Source: Gautieria morchelliformis (Eukaryota; Basidiomycota; Agaricomycetes; Gomphales; Gomphaceae). Taken from it: a stretch of DNA of 64,000 bases. Position 1 is the first letter of the stretch. Each line of letters starts with the position of its first letter. This document shows, piece after piece, positions 11,591-22,286 of this stretch. The stretch covers positions 1 through 64,000 of the forward strand of contig WHVA01000112.1 of NCBI GenBank assembly GCA_015179125.1, given 5' to 3'. A program made the position numbers and the translations under genes. Below the pieces are notes generated by a model that ran no database searches, was not told the DNA's origin, and saw only the letters and a list, made by a program, of their open reading frames with translations.

Positions 11591-11885
11591 TTTCATTTGC
11601 ATTCACAATCCTCTGGAGATTGAGGACTTGCCAGATAAGAGATATCTGGACCCTGGCCCCCAGAGCCCCCGCAATGTAGGTGAGTTGGCACTTGGACCTC
11701 CACAGGCTGCTGAGAGAGCTGCAATGAGTGTCAAGTGTGATGCAATTGCTGCAGCTATGTGGTCACAGTACAGGGAGACTTTGGAAGAGAGGGGTCAATT
11801 ACGAATGTATACAGTCTGTACAGAATGGACACTGTATGTCTTTCATTTGAGATTGCTCAGACAAATCAGAAAATATATGGAATGA
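11585..11885 (+). pseudogene. PIF/Harbinger transposase, C-terminal fragment
   Basis: The phrase LAAIHNFICIHNPLEIEDL matches the C-terminal helix of the Harbinger DDE nuclease, where A-L-H-N-F-I is typical. It is followed by a variable tail with AAAMWSQYRETLEERG. The catalytic part is gone and the left side is replaced by LTR retroelement sequence. The accessory SANT-type gene of the same transposon lies on the other strand at 11953-13240, the usual divergent or convergent pairing of this superfamily. Confidence 0.6.
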
Positions 11886-11952
11886 GTGTAGCCTACACAG
11901 TAGTATATGCTATGGCAAAATGGGAGATATACATGACATCATGCGACCCAGA

Positions 11953-13240
11953 TTAATCATCAGCAGGAAAGGTGGGCTCAGTCAGCCAAGTTTTGATCCA
12001 CAGCTTGTGAGTCATTGGGTTGCTGATTATGGAATAAAAGCTGGCTATATTGGGTGATTTCCTGAAAATATCGAGCAGAGCAAGCTGCTTCTCAGGGGTC
12101 AGGTATGTGTCCTCTTGCAAAAGGAACTCTGTGGCTGACAGGGAATGGATACCCTTGGAGCGGTGTGTGTTCACAGGGCCAAGGACAGGGGCTGCTTGTG
12201 TTGCCATCTCAGACAGGCCGCCCAACCACTCTCCTTGCCAGACAAGAAGACTTTGGCAAACATGCCATTGAATATCTGCAACTGGTCTGACATGTGGCTG
12301 ATTGTCATTGGGCTGCTCACCACGGTCTCCTGTTTCTTGCCAGAAGAGCCACCAGTTAGCACTGAGTCCCCGAGGTTGCCTGATTCAATGCAAGACTTTT
12401 GTTTGCTGGCTCAAGATCCTACAGCCAATGCTTATGGACCCAACCCAGAGGTACTAGCTGATACGTTGATGCCACTTGCATGTCCTGGTACATCCTGGTT
12501 GGAGCCAAGGATAGGAGGCGGTGGCATCTCACCCCTATGGTCCACATCCATCAGAATCTCACTGTCATGGGTGCTGCCTGAACTACCTGGTTGAGAAATC
12601 AGACCCTGATTCATCGCACCATTCCCAACCCCATATGAACCATTGGTGGGATGATATGCATGCTTCCCCCATGCCAGACTCAGCATCAGGGGGCCCATTG
12701 CCTCATAGAGTGGGAACCCTTTGGCAGCAATGGTGGCATGCTTAGGATGTGCCTGGATACATGTTAGCAGTCAAAATATGTGTTGGCATGGAGTGCCACC
12801 TACTGCGAGGTATGACTGCCATTTGACATCATCCACAGCCGCATTGACCCCAGATTGTTCATCAAAACTATAACTGGAAAGACTCTTTAGCTGGTTTGCC
12901 ATTTGGTAGTCTTGCTTGAGCTACACAGAAGCAATGCGATGATAAGAAGATGAGACTTAGGACATGATGGGATCTACTCACATGAGTCCATTTTGTCTTG
13001 CACACCTTGGCCATATTCACTGCACCTCTTTCATAATATTTGACCATTTAACCAGCAGCTGCAGTCCATATCATGTCCTTGAAGTTACAGCCATCCCCAG
13101 CTTCTACCTTGTGCTCAACTAGAAAATGGACAAGCGCATGCTCAGCCTCTGCAGACCATGAGGCTTTGAGGGGAACTGTAGGTGCTGGGTCCCCTAGAAT
13201 AACAGGAGTGTCCACTGAACTATGGGAGCTTCAAGTGTGT
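11953..13240 (-). pseudogene. Harbinger accessory Myb/SANT-like DNA-binding protein
   Basis: Reading the minus strand from about 13200 gives ALVHFLVEHKVEAGDG and NFKDMIWTAAA. After a stop come VCKTKWTHV and, after a probable intron, SSYSFDEQSGVNAAVDDVKWQSYL and AKGFPLYEAMGPL, quoted here as separate motifs. The C-terminal part (12225-11958) has LTPEKQLALLDIFRKSPN and FYSIISN. This is the arrangement of the fungal Harbinger accessory protein: a trihelix/SANT domain that binds DNA, then a Ser/Pro-rich linker and a C-terminal helical region. Several stops show it is dead. Intron positions were not resolved. Confidence 0.65.
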
Positions 13241-13249
13241 ATCATTGTG

Positions 13250-14346
13250 TGTGGCAGGCAGGTGTGACTCGGTCCTTCAACTCTGCTACCAGCATGGAGC
13301 CAGAAAACCTTTGTAAGCAAATTTGTGAACATTCCAGGTGGCGCTTGTTTGAAATTCTCTGGCCAAACAGATTCTGCTCTGCCTTCTGTCTTCTGACTCT
13401 ACATCCCACTCCCAACCTCTGACATTGACAATGACTTCAAAACCTCAAATCTTTGTCAACCTCAGTTCCAACACTTCTGACACTTCCGACTTCAGAAGTA
13501 CATATAACCAGTAGTTAATTGGAGGCACCACATAGGAGGGTGTTTGGAATTACTATAATATCAGATGTTTACTAATAAAAGTGACATTCCCATAAAACTC
13601 CATCTTTAAATAGTGATATCTTTTCTGAAACTATTCTATTATTAAAAGGCAATTCTGGGAAATAGTTATCCATGTTACATGCTAAACAATTAAATGTCAT
13701 TTAATAGAATCCACTGTATATGATTTCCTTCTGTTTATAGATATCTGTTAATACTTTTTTTGGTACTCCATTTTTTAAAAACTAAACTGCAGTTCTTTCC
13801 ATGTAAAATATGTAAGATATTATTGGAGATTTTTCATGCTACAACCTTCCTAATTAAGTAAACCCACCCAGGTATTCTTAGTATGTTGAATCAAATAGAA
13901 ATATATTCTATTTAACTCACCCATTCCGAGGTGACACATATGTATTTAAAGGTGTCAATGCCATACATGTGTATGAAATGTACTATCTAAGGGAGTATAC
14001 CTTTTAAAATTCTTAAAGTTCTAACTCACCACAGTGTTTCATAATATATTCAGCTCTTAAAAGATGCTTTGTTTCATGATGTACAAATAAGTTTAAAAAT
14101 TCCAAAAGTTTTAAAATCCAAATTATGTTTAGAATAGATTTCAAGTATTTAAATGGTCTTAAGGAGATATTAGAGTTTACTTCTTATAGTTTCTGAACAA
14201 CCTCCATACAGGTTCAAGCCTCAGTCCTTTCTAGTCCTGACACCAGGTTTCACAATATGGAACAATGAATACATCAGCCTACATGTACTGAAACTATGTC
14301 TGTATATAATGAAATACCTAACTCAGTGTTCTAGGATGCTGCTTAC
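13250..14346. other. AT-rich stretch, no gene recognised
   Basis: It contains long A/T runs and no ORF of note. I see no terminal repeats. It lies between the Harbinger relic and the last TPR fragment of the NLR-like gene and may be the 3' flank of that gene. Confidence 0.5.
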
Positions 14347-14459
14347 CAGAACCTCTTCCTTGCCAACATAATTTGAACCTCCAGCTCTTTAGCATCCTTC
14401 CACCAGCCCAACTTCTGATAGGTTAAGGCAAGGTTGCCCATGGCTCTCAGGGTGTCAGG

Positions 14460-15395
14460 TGTTAGAATAAATGGATAGCTATATCACACAGTATTCTAAG
14501 GTCTATACAATCGTCTAACTGAGCTAACATCTGGGAGAAATAATCCATGTACCAGTAGCAGTGCCTGCCCTGGAAAGCAGGCACCTGGGCCCTGGTCAGA
14601 ATAAATATTGCTATGGGACTAATAGACCCATACAGGGACATCGGACACGATGGAGATTACAGTACACTGTCCTATCTATGGACGTACTGAATAGCTACCT
14701 CAGGAGAGAGGTACAGAGATGGCAAATGCCTTGCCAAGGCTGCTGTAGGCACACAGCACAGGACACACATGATTTCTTTTCTATTCTATTCCCCTGACCA
14801 GCTCCACTGATTACGAGCTGTATTACATGTTGAAAGGGGTTTTGTACATTGCTCCAAGGTCCCAGCTTAGATACTTGTCAGTAGGACAAGTATCCCCATC
14901 ATTGTTCCTGCTCCACAGCTGTATGCAGCCTGTGGAGCATTTCCACATTATCCTGACCCATTCTATCACTATCTTGAACACTGGTACTCACTACTATTTT
15001 AGTATAAGTAGCTACCATAAATGTACGACCAAAACATCCAGAATATTGTCCAGAACAATCCAGAATTGCTGTTTCACCTCCTGAAGTAACTGTAGACTTG
15101 TTTGATAGCTACAGAGCTTATTTCTTGATAGATTTCTCTAATTCTTTGTTGAGAGTCTACTATAACTGGTTATACTATACTGTTCCAAAAGCGAAAGCTT
15201 CGGGCCCCTTGTTCCTCTGTTCTCACCTGTTTCTTCCTCGACTCGGTCACGTGACCTACATCAATCAGTGATGACTCGCGCCACAGAGCTTAGTCAGCTC
15301 GCGCATATACCCTGCAAAGGGGTGCACGAAGGATCCCCACTCCCTGAGTCACCAGATATATCCATTCTAATATATCTGACATATTATTCCTAAAA
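14460..15395 (+). repeat. Solo LTR, family B (936 bp), in the TPR array
   Basis: Target duplication TCAGG at 14455-14459 and 15396-15400. The LTR starts TGTTAGAATAAATGG and ends TATTCCTAAAA. Removing it and one TCAGG joins two TPR-coding segments in frame (GTGTCAGGATGCTCCTC, as in other units). A related copy with independent target duplication is at 21272-22209. Confidence 0.92.
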
Positions 15396-15399
15396 TCAG

Positions 15400-16365
15400 G
15401 ATGCTCCTCACCAAGGACCCTCTTCATCATCTCCATGACTTGAGCCACCAGCTCTTCAGCATCCTTCCACCGGCCCTGAGTCTGATAGGTTAAGGCAAGG
15501 TGGCCCATGGCTCTCAGGGTATCAGGATGCTCCTCACCAAGGACCCTCTTCCTTGCCTCTAGGACTTGAACTGCCAGCTCTTCAGCATCCTTCCACTGGC
15601 CCAAATTCCGATAGGTTGAGGCAAGGTTGGCCATGGCAATCAAGGTGTTAGGATGCTCCTCACCAAGGACCCTCTTCCTTGCATCCATGACTTGAACCAC
15701 CAGCTCTTCAGCATCCTTCCACTGACCCTGAGTTTGATAGGTTATGGCAAGGTTGCCCATGGCTCTCAGGGTGTCAGGATGCTCCCCACCAAGGACCCTC
15801 TTCCTTGCCTCTAGGACTTGAACTTCCAGCTTTTCAGCATCCTTCCACTGGCCCAACTTCTGATAGGTTGAGGCAAGCCTGTCCATGGCTCTCATGGTGC
15901 CAGGATGCTCCTCACCAAGGACCCTCTTCCTTGCCTCTAGGACTTGAACCTACAGCTCTTCAGCATCCTTCCACTGGCCCAACTTCTGATAGGTTGAGGT
16001 AAGCCTGTCCATGGCTCTCAGGGTGCCAGGATGCTCCTCACCAAGGACCCTCTTCATCATCTCCATGACATAAACCGCCAGCTCTTCAGCATCCTTCCAC
16101 CGGCCCTGGTTCTGATAGGTTAAGGCAAGGTGGCCCATGGCTCTCAGGGTATCAGGATGCTCCTCACCAAGGACCCTCTTCCTTGCCTCTAGGACTTGAA
16201 CCTCCAGCTCTTCAGCATCCTTCCACTGGCCCAAATTCTGATAGGTTGAGGCAAGGTCGGGCATGGCAATCAGGGTGCCAGGATGCTCCTCACCAAGGGG
16301 CCTCTTCCTTTTTTCCATCAACTTAACCTGCAGCTCTTCAGCATCCTTCCACCGTCCTGCTTCTT
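15400..16365 (-). repeat. Tandem 126-bp TPR-coding units
   Basis: About eight head-to-tail 126-bp units encode 42-residue TPRs with the core WKDAEEL..QV and GEEHPDTLRAMGNLA. Adjacent units are very alike at DNA level (AGGATGCTCCTCACCAAGGA recurs unchanged in most). Variation is concentrated at a few helix positions (for example MEMMKR or LEARKR; TYQNQG, TYQKLG or TYRNLG). Confidence 0.92.
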
Positions 16366-16784
16366 TGAACACTTTTGCAAATTTTCCTGCCATTTTTGAA
16401 TTTGTAGCTTTTGTATGTAGCTCATTGATATGAGACAGAAGAGATCTCCTAAAAGCATAATCCTCTATACTATTTCCATATGGGATAGAAAGTGCTAGTA
16501 TCTGCATTGTACACTGTTGCTTATTCTCCTGCTCTGCCAACTCTAGGTGATCTCGAGCCCAGACATGTACTAGTGGATGAAGGAAAAATGTATGTTCTTC
16601 TTCATCAGTACTAATTAATGAGTATGAAGCTAATTCATTAATGATCTCCTGGAATTGAAAGTCACTCCAGCCACCATCTGTGGTTTGAAAGTTACACAGA
16701 AATTGTCTTGCATCATCAAATGGTCTACCTAGAGCCGCAAGAGAAGCCTTTTGAAAGATGCTTTTGGAAATCCCCCTATAATGT

Positions 16785-17221
16785 TTTATTTTTTTTATTT
16801 TATTTTTTTTGAATTCCGTGTATTATACTGCCACCTTGGGGCCGTGCCCTATATAGGCAGTCTCTACCCGGAACACGGAATAGAGTAATCAAAGTGTTTT
16901 TACATGCTAGGGTATCGTAGTTACCGAAGTAAGCCAGAGATATGCTGGCACCAACATAGGATACTTCCTGTTTGTTTACAATGCCTAATCACCTTAGATA
17001 CATAACAGTACCGGTCACTTTCAGTAGGTCTTATATGCCATATGGAAGTCCAGGAGCCTCGTAATCCTAACATTTGTCAACACCTATCAGTGGGGCAAAA
17101 CATTGTAGCAATTACTGCTACAAATGTGGAGGGGGGGGGGATTCGAACCAGAGGCTCTCCCTTCGCGTTATCACAAACGGGCGCTTGGTGTGGGTTAGTT
17201 CCACCTGTGCTAACCCGCTCC
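16785..17221 (-). mobile_element. tRNA-derived SINE in the NLR-like coding exon
   Basis: Read on the minus strand it begins GGAGCGGGTTAGCACAGG, carries an A-box-like TTAGCACAGGTGG (17213-17201) and a perfect B box GGTTCGAATCC (17149-17139), and ends in an A-rich tail (16810-16785). It is flanked by the 13-bp duplication CCCCCTATAATGT at 16772-16784 and 17222-17234. Removing it joins the NB-ARC C-terminal segment (LHLCAFLHY) to the downstream helical region in the same gene. About 437 bp; the part 3' of the tRNA head is of unknown origin. Pol III transcribed and mobilised by a LINE, by analogy to other SINEs. Confidence 0.9.
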
Positions 17222-19580
17222 CCCCCTATAATGTAAAAATGCACACAAGTGTAGCAGGGTTGCTGCAACAGGACTTAGCTTTTTAAAGCTAATTTCCCAT
17301 GTGGCATATACTGCCCAGGGATAATCATCCACCATTTGTACTGAGAGCTTGCTCATCAGCTGAGCTCGATCATTCTGAAAAATCTTCAGGTATTCATTTA
17401 AACTGCATCCTTTTGAGATATAGGCACCAGCTTGTACAATGGCCAGGGCAAGATAACCAAGGTCTTTCACAACCAGAGATGCCAAGGTAAGATTCTTCGC
17501 AGAATCTTTGACTCTAGAAAACACAAGGAGCAAATGAATAGCTTCCTCAGCATTCATACTTGACACATGACAGTTGGAGCTGGGTGCATGCACACAACAC
17601 TCCACATTGCGACTTGTTACAATGATATTTCCATGCTTGCACAGTGGGAAGTACTTTCGAAGGTTTATGTTGTGGTCATCAGCATTGTCTATGAAGAGCA
17701 ACCACCCTTGGTGTTGTCCAGAAAGCCAGAGAAGAGCATCTTTGGCAGTCTCACCAATACCCTCTTTCCAAGCAATATCCTCAAGGCCAGACTCCATAGT
17801 AGTGACACTACTTGCATCAACATAATAGACTCTCCAAAAACTAAACATAACACAAGTTAGTCCAAACATAGCAGACCTGAGTAAACTACCCCACCGGTGG
17901 TAAAACTTTTCAATGCATCTCAATGCAATCTGTGTTTTTCCAGCCCCACCAAGCCCATACAAGACAAAGATGCGCTGTTCCACCTCATCTGATGGCCAGT
18001 CTGCAAAGAAGTATCCCTCTAGTTGCATAAGGATATCAGCTCTTCCAGTAAACCTGCTTGTTGGTAGAGGGCAGGTCCTAAAATGCCCTCTTCTATCAAG
18101 TTCACTGCGAACAGTGCTTGTACCAATGGTGTCTATCATAAAACATATATCATCAGTTGTGAGGCAATGCAGGTTGTACGCACTGAGGTGTGCAACAGGT
18201 ATGACTTCCCACTGCTCTCTCAGAGCTTTGACAGCCACTGTGAGCGTCTTGTCTACTTTGCCCTGCTGCAGGTACTGAATGTGTGTGTCTTCACCTCTCT
18301 CAGCCTTTCCCACTGTGCTAGCATCACATTTTGCATTCCTTGTTCAACGTTGAACCAAAAGTAACCATTCACAATAGATCTGAAGCGGAATTCAGTTTCC
18401 TCCACTGTGGCTTCACACTCGGTAGTGATCTTCTTCAATACTTCAGCTACATTTAAAGGAATGACCCTGTTGAACAGACTGGGTGCAGGTAGGCCTGTTG
18501 TGGTGACTTGACCCGTCCCAATACTTATGACACAAGCAATATGTTGGTGCAGGAAGATGTGTTCTGCCTCCCTGAGGATTTGCTTGACAGGGTTGTTGCA
18601 ACCCAGACCAGCATCAACAAATTCTTCATCCAGAGGTGGTGTACCAATGAAAATGCGTTCGAAGAAAGTAGGAGCAGCAGATGTAGCACGAGCGGCCTCC
18701 CAGATAGTGCAGTCGAATGATTCATTCCTTTCCACGGTGTACATGTGAAAGAGGCGGGGTGTATGGGCCACGGTCAGATATGTAACAAGTCAAGAAAGAA
18801 CGGCAACGTGAACATACGTTTTGCACATTTCACTGCTTGGTCTTGGATCGAACATGCGTGCGTTAGGGTCCCCAGTCGATTCCTCGATGATCGCTTTGAT
18901 AACTTTCTCTAAATTGCTAGCCTTGAACGTTCCATCTTTCCAAAATGGCTTCTTCTCCGAGAAGACTTGTGAGGCAAAATTGGCATAGGCTTCGATCGCT
19001 TTATCTATGGGGAGGCGGAGGCGGCCCAGCATAAGTGCTATGAGCCTGCATGGACCGTATTAGAGAGCGACGGTGATCGTTAAGCAAGTAACTTACCCAC
19101 CTGTACTCGTACCGCAGATTAAGTCGAAATATTCGCAAGGAAGGGGCACCGTGGGTCGCCCTTCTTGGCGCTGGATTCTTTGCATGATTTCTTGCAAAAT
19201 GATAAGTTCGGACAAGCCACGGATGCCGCCGCCATCTGCTGAGGGGAGTCAGAAGGTGTCATATAACAACCATCAAAGCATTACCGAGTGAAAGCAACCT
19301 GAGCCTGGCACCTTGACGATGCCCATCGGTTTGGGTCGTGGGATTAGATTCAATGCCCGTCCCCCCTGTAGCAAGACCAGAAGTAGACAGCGATACGACC
19401 TATTGATGAAGATTCGTCAGATACTCAGTCTCGTGGATCCTTTATCCTCCTGGAATAAACCTTGCTTACCTTCGAGGGTACCAAAGGCGGTTCTACGATT
19501 GGCAGCGTTTCGTCATGCCCGGATGAAGGAAAGGCATTGGCGGCCTGCTCATTGTGATCCATTGAGGAGTTAGAGGTCAT

Positions 19581-20580
19581 GGTGGTATGGTGGACGAAGG
19601 AGGCAGTGCGAGGGAACTGCCGTGAGAACGTGGGAATGAGAAGACTTGACAGGCAGTAGTACGAGCGCCCCTACCCTAACTGGTAGGCCTTTTATTATTG
19701 TGAGCATGGCGTTCACACACAGCATGACGTGTGGATAGATCCCCAGCGTGATTTGTGATAACGCCAGCGCGAATGACACGACGGTGGACGAAATGGCGAA
19801 GCGGCTGCTCGCGGTGCCAACCGACCGCTGATGTCCACAGGGCGTGGGGATTCACATGGGTGTTTGGGTTGGCCATAGCGATTGTAGCCATTGTTTTTGC
19901 AGGACGCGCGGGTTGGACGGTTGGGACGATCCCAACGATTGTGCGGGCGGTATGTAGATCGATACACTGGCAGGCGATGCAGGCGGCACACGCGTGGAGT
20001 GGAAATCGGCGGTGAACAATCACCACGTTTTGTGGGGTCAAATTTGCCGTCCAAGTAGATGAGTCCAGCCGGGCATTTAGCGCCGTAGTACAGTGTGATT
20101 ACCCCAGCACACCAAACACTCAGTAGATCCGCCCCATATCTGTGGGCCAAAAATCCAAATTTATCCAATGCTCTAGATACACTGTCCAACTCCCTCGCCA
20201 AGTATTTTAGCTCCCTGTCATCTATTTAAGTTCGAAACATAGCTACCCTCGAGTACCAAATATACTCATCCACGTTTGCCCCAGTCCACACACAGCTCAT
20301 GATCATAGAGCAAATATATGCTCCAACCTACACCTAGGCGGCACTTATGCATTTTGAATACATTAGACTACCAGTCAGCACTTTCTATCAATTGGGCAAC
20401 CCAAGCCAAGGTGACATACCCAAAACACGTAAACATATAGTTACTGCCCACATATAGTAGTATCAATCCTAATTAAACACGTTGCGTCATTTACATCTAA
20501 ACAAATGAAAACGCGACCACAAGCCACCACACGCATTCAACTTTTTTCTTCCCTACTATCATCCACCTCTTGTAATCCCC
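19581..20580. promoter_or_regulatory. Intergenic region between divergent genes
   Basis: About 1 kb separates the start of the NLR-like gene (minus) from the start of the 124-residue gene (plus). It must contain both promoters if both are transcribed. Overlapping ORFs at 19676-20201 on both strands show no recognisable similarity and I do not call them genes. A pyrimidine-rich tract (TTTTTTCTTCCCTACTATC, 20540-20560) precedes the plus-strand ATG, as is common for fungal transcription starts. Confidence 0.45.
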
Positions 20581-21075
20581 ATGCCTGTAATATCGAAAGT
20601 TGCGCATGATCCATATACCAAGCCGCCTAAACATGTTGACGGTATCCTGCACACCAACTGGAAGTCACTTCCCTTCGAGGTCCGCAAGGCATACACGGAG
20701 AAACCTGATGACTCCCCAACCGATGAAGAAACCCAGGCCCCGGAACCCTTCGATAACGCCAGGAACAAGCGTAAGGCCACCAGCGATCTCGATAGCGATC
20801 TTGAAGTGATCATGAAGAAGGCAAAGGCAAAGGCCAGCCGTGCTAACAGAGCCATGCCTTGTAAGTGAGCATACATTTGTTGAAGATCACTCACCAAGTA
20901 TCGGCTGTTTCAATGCTCAGATCCTACTCCCGCAGCGAAAGGTAAGCATTTAATCATCTCCAGTATTTGATTCTTGTGATTGATGATTGATGTTGCCCCA
21001 GAAAACTATCACGGTGATAACGAGCACACGCGCTGTAAGAAGGCTATGTGCTGCAGGTGCAGTCACAAGACCTAA
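20581..21075 (+). CDS. Unrecognised 124-residue protein, three exons
   Basis: Exons 20581-20860, 20921-20941 and 21002-21075. Both introns are 60 nt (20861-20920, GTAAGT..CTCAG; 20942-21001, GTAAGC..CCCCAG) and both leave phase 1, so the frame is uninterrupted to TAA. The 21-nt middle exon is a micro-exon. The protein starts MPVISKVAHDPYTKPP, has an acidic middle (PTDEETQAPEPFD), a lysine-rich segment (KRKATSDLDSD, MKKAKAKASR) likely to serve as a nuclear signal, and ends in a Cys/His-rich tail, CKKAMCCRCSHKT. No signal peptide or membrane segment. I know no family for it. It is divergent from the NLR-like gene and is the only gene here with no visible lesion. The ATG has a pyrimidine-rich leader. 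Confidence 0.65.
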
Positions 21076-21271
21076 TGAGAGGGAGGGTAAAACTCTATCT
21101 AATTCTTGTAAACTATTTACAAGGCTTTATAGCAAAATAAAACAATGGAAAAGCATGGTAAAAGCGGGGTGGCACTAAGCCGATGACCTGTGGGTGTTTG
21201 TGGACCTCGCTGACTCCGAAATCAGTGCAGGGAGTGTAACTCCCTTACAGCGCAGAGTCCTGTACAGGAAG

Positions 21272-22209
21272 TTTTAGGAATAATATATTAGATATATCAG
21301 AATGGATATATCTGGTGACTCAGGGAGTTGGAATCCTTCGTGCAGCCCTGCGCACAGTATATGCATGAGCTGACTAAGCTCTGTGGAGCGAGTGCGTCAC
21401 TGATTGATGTAGGTCACGTGACTGAGTCGAGGAAGAAACAGATGATATCAGAGGAACAAGAGGTCCGAAGCTTTCGCTTTTGGAACAGTATAGTGTAGCC
21501 AGTTATAGTAGACTCTCAACAAAGAATTAGAGAAATCAATCAAGAAATAAGCTCTGTAGCTATCAAACAAGTCTACAGTTACTTCAGGGGGTGAAACAGT
21601 GAATCATGGATATTTTTTGGATGATATTCTGAATGTCTGGTTCGTACATTTATGGTAGCTACTTATACTAAAATAGTAGCGAGTACCAGTGTTCAAGATA
21701 GTGATAGAATGGGTCAGGATAATGTGGAAATGCTCCACAGGCTGCATACAGCTGTGGGGCAGGAACAGTGATGGGGGTACTTGCCCTACTGACAAGTATC
21801 TAAGCTGGGACCTTGGAGAAATATACAAAGCCCCTTTCAACATGTAATACAGCTCGTAATCAGTGGAGCTGGTCGGGAATAGAATAGAAAAGAATATTTG
21901 TGTGTCCTGTGCTGTGTGCCTACAGCAGCCTTGGCAAGGCATTTGCCATCTCTGTACCTCTCTCCTGAGGTAGCTATTCAGTACATCCATAGATAGGACT
22001 GTATACTGTAATCTCCCTCGTGTCCGATGTCCCTGTATGGGACTATTAGTCCCATAGCAATTATTTCTTCTGACCAGGGCCCAGGTGCCTGCTTTCCAGG
22101 GCAGGCACTGTTACTGGTGCATGGATTATTCCTCCCAGATGTTAGCTCAATTAGACGATTGTATAGACCTTAGAATAGTATTTGATATAGCTATCCATTT
22201 ATTCTAACA
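21272..22209 (-). repeat. Solo LTR, family B (938 bp)
   Basis: Target duplication GGAAG at 21267-21271 and 22210-22214. On the minus strand it runs TGTTAGAAT..TATTCCTAAAA. It is collinear with the LTR at 14460-15395 over its whole length (for example MDVLNSYLRREVQRWQ in both translations), in inverted orientation 6 kb away. Confidence 0.93.
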
Positions 22210-22286
22210 GGAAGGAACATCAAGGCACCGTCGGCGACCAGATGAGGCAAGTCAGGGTTGTGCCATTGAGTCGTCATGAATGCTCA

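Larger units (their letters stand above)
14347..19580 (-). pseudogene. Patatin / NB-ARC / TPR NLR-like gene, disrupted
   Basis: ATG at 19580. Exons: 19580-19470, 19399-19285, 19238-19097, 19045-17895, then 17840 onward. Introns are 46-70 nt and phases fit. The patatin domain has DGGGIRG (oxyanion hole), GTSTGG (nucleophile elbow) and DAGLGCNNP. NB-ARC has GLGGAGKT (P-loop), LLFIDNADD (Walker B), VTSRN and LGYLALAI (GLPL-like). Eight kinesin-light-chain-type TPRs follow. Fungal NLR-like proteins of this build are thought to act in non-self recognition or cell death. Lesions: in-frame TGA at 18792, frameshift in a CA run near 18285, SINE in the coding exon (16785-17221), TAG at 15952 in TPR 4, and a solo LTR (14460-15395) splitting the last TPR. 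Otherwise the frame is very well kept, suggesting recent death or an allele still active elsewhere. Confidence 0.9.

Noticed and set aside
10913..11602. 229-codon minus-strand ORF as one gene
   Set aside because: It is a chance fusion of an integrase tail, an LTR fragment and the antisense of a copia RT.
18750..18840. Intron to remove the TGA at 18792 in the patatin domain
   Set aside because: A GTATGT donor exists at 18813 but no AG acceptor lies before the conserved TPRLF block, so a nonsense mutation is the simpler reading.
19676..20201. Overlapping 121 and 162 codon ORFs between the divergent genes
   Set aside because: No known motif, no splice support, and they overlap in different frames; more likely promoter DNA.
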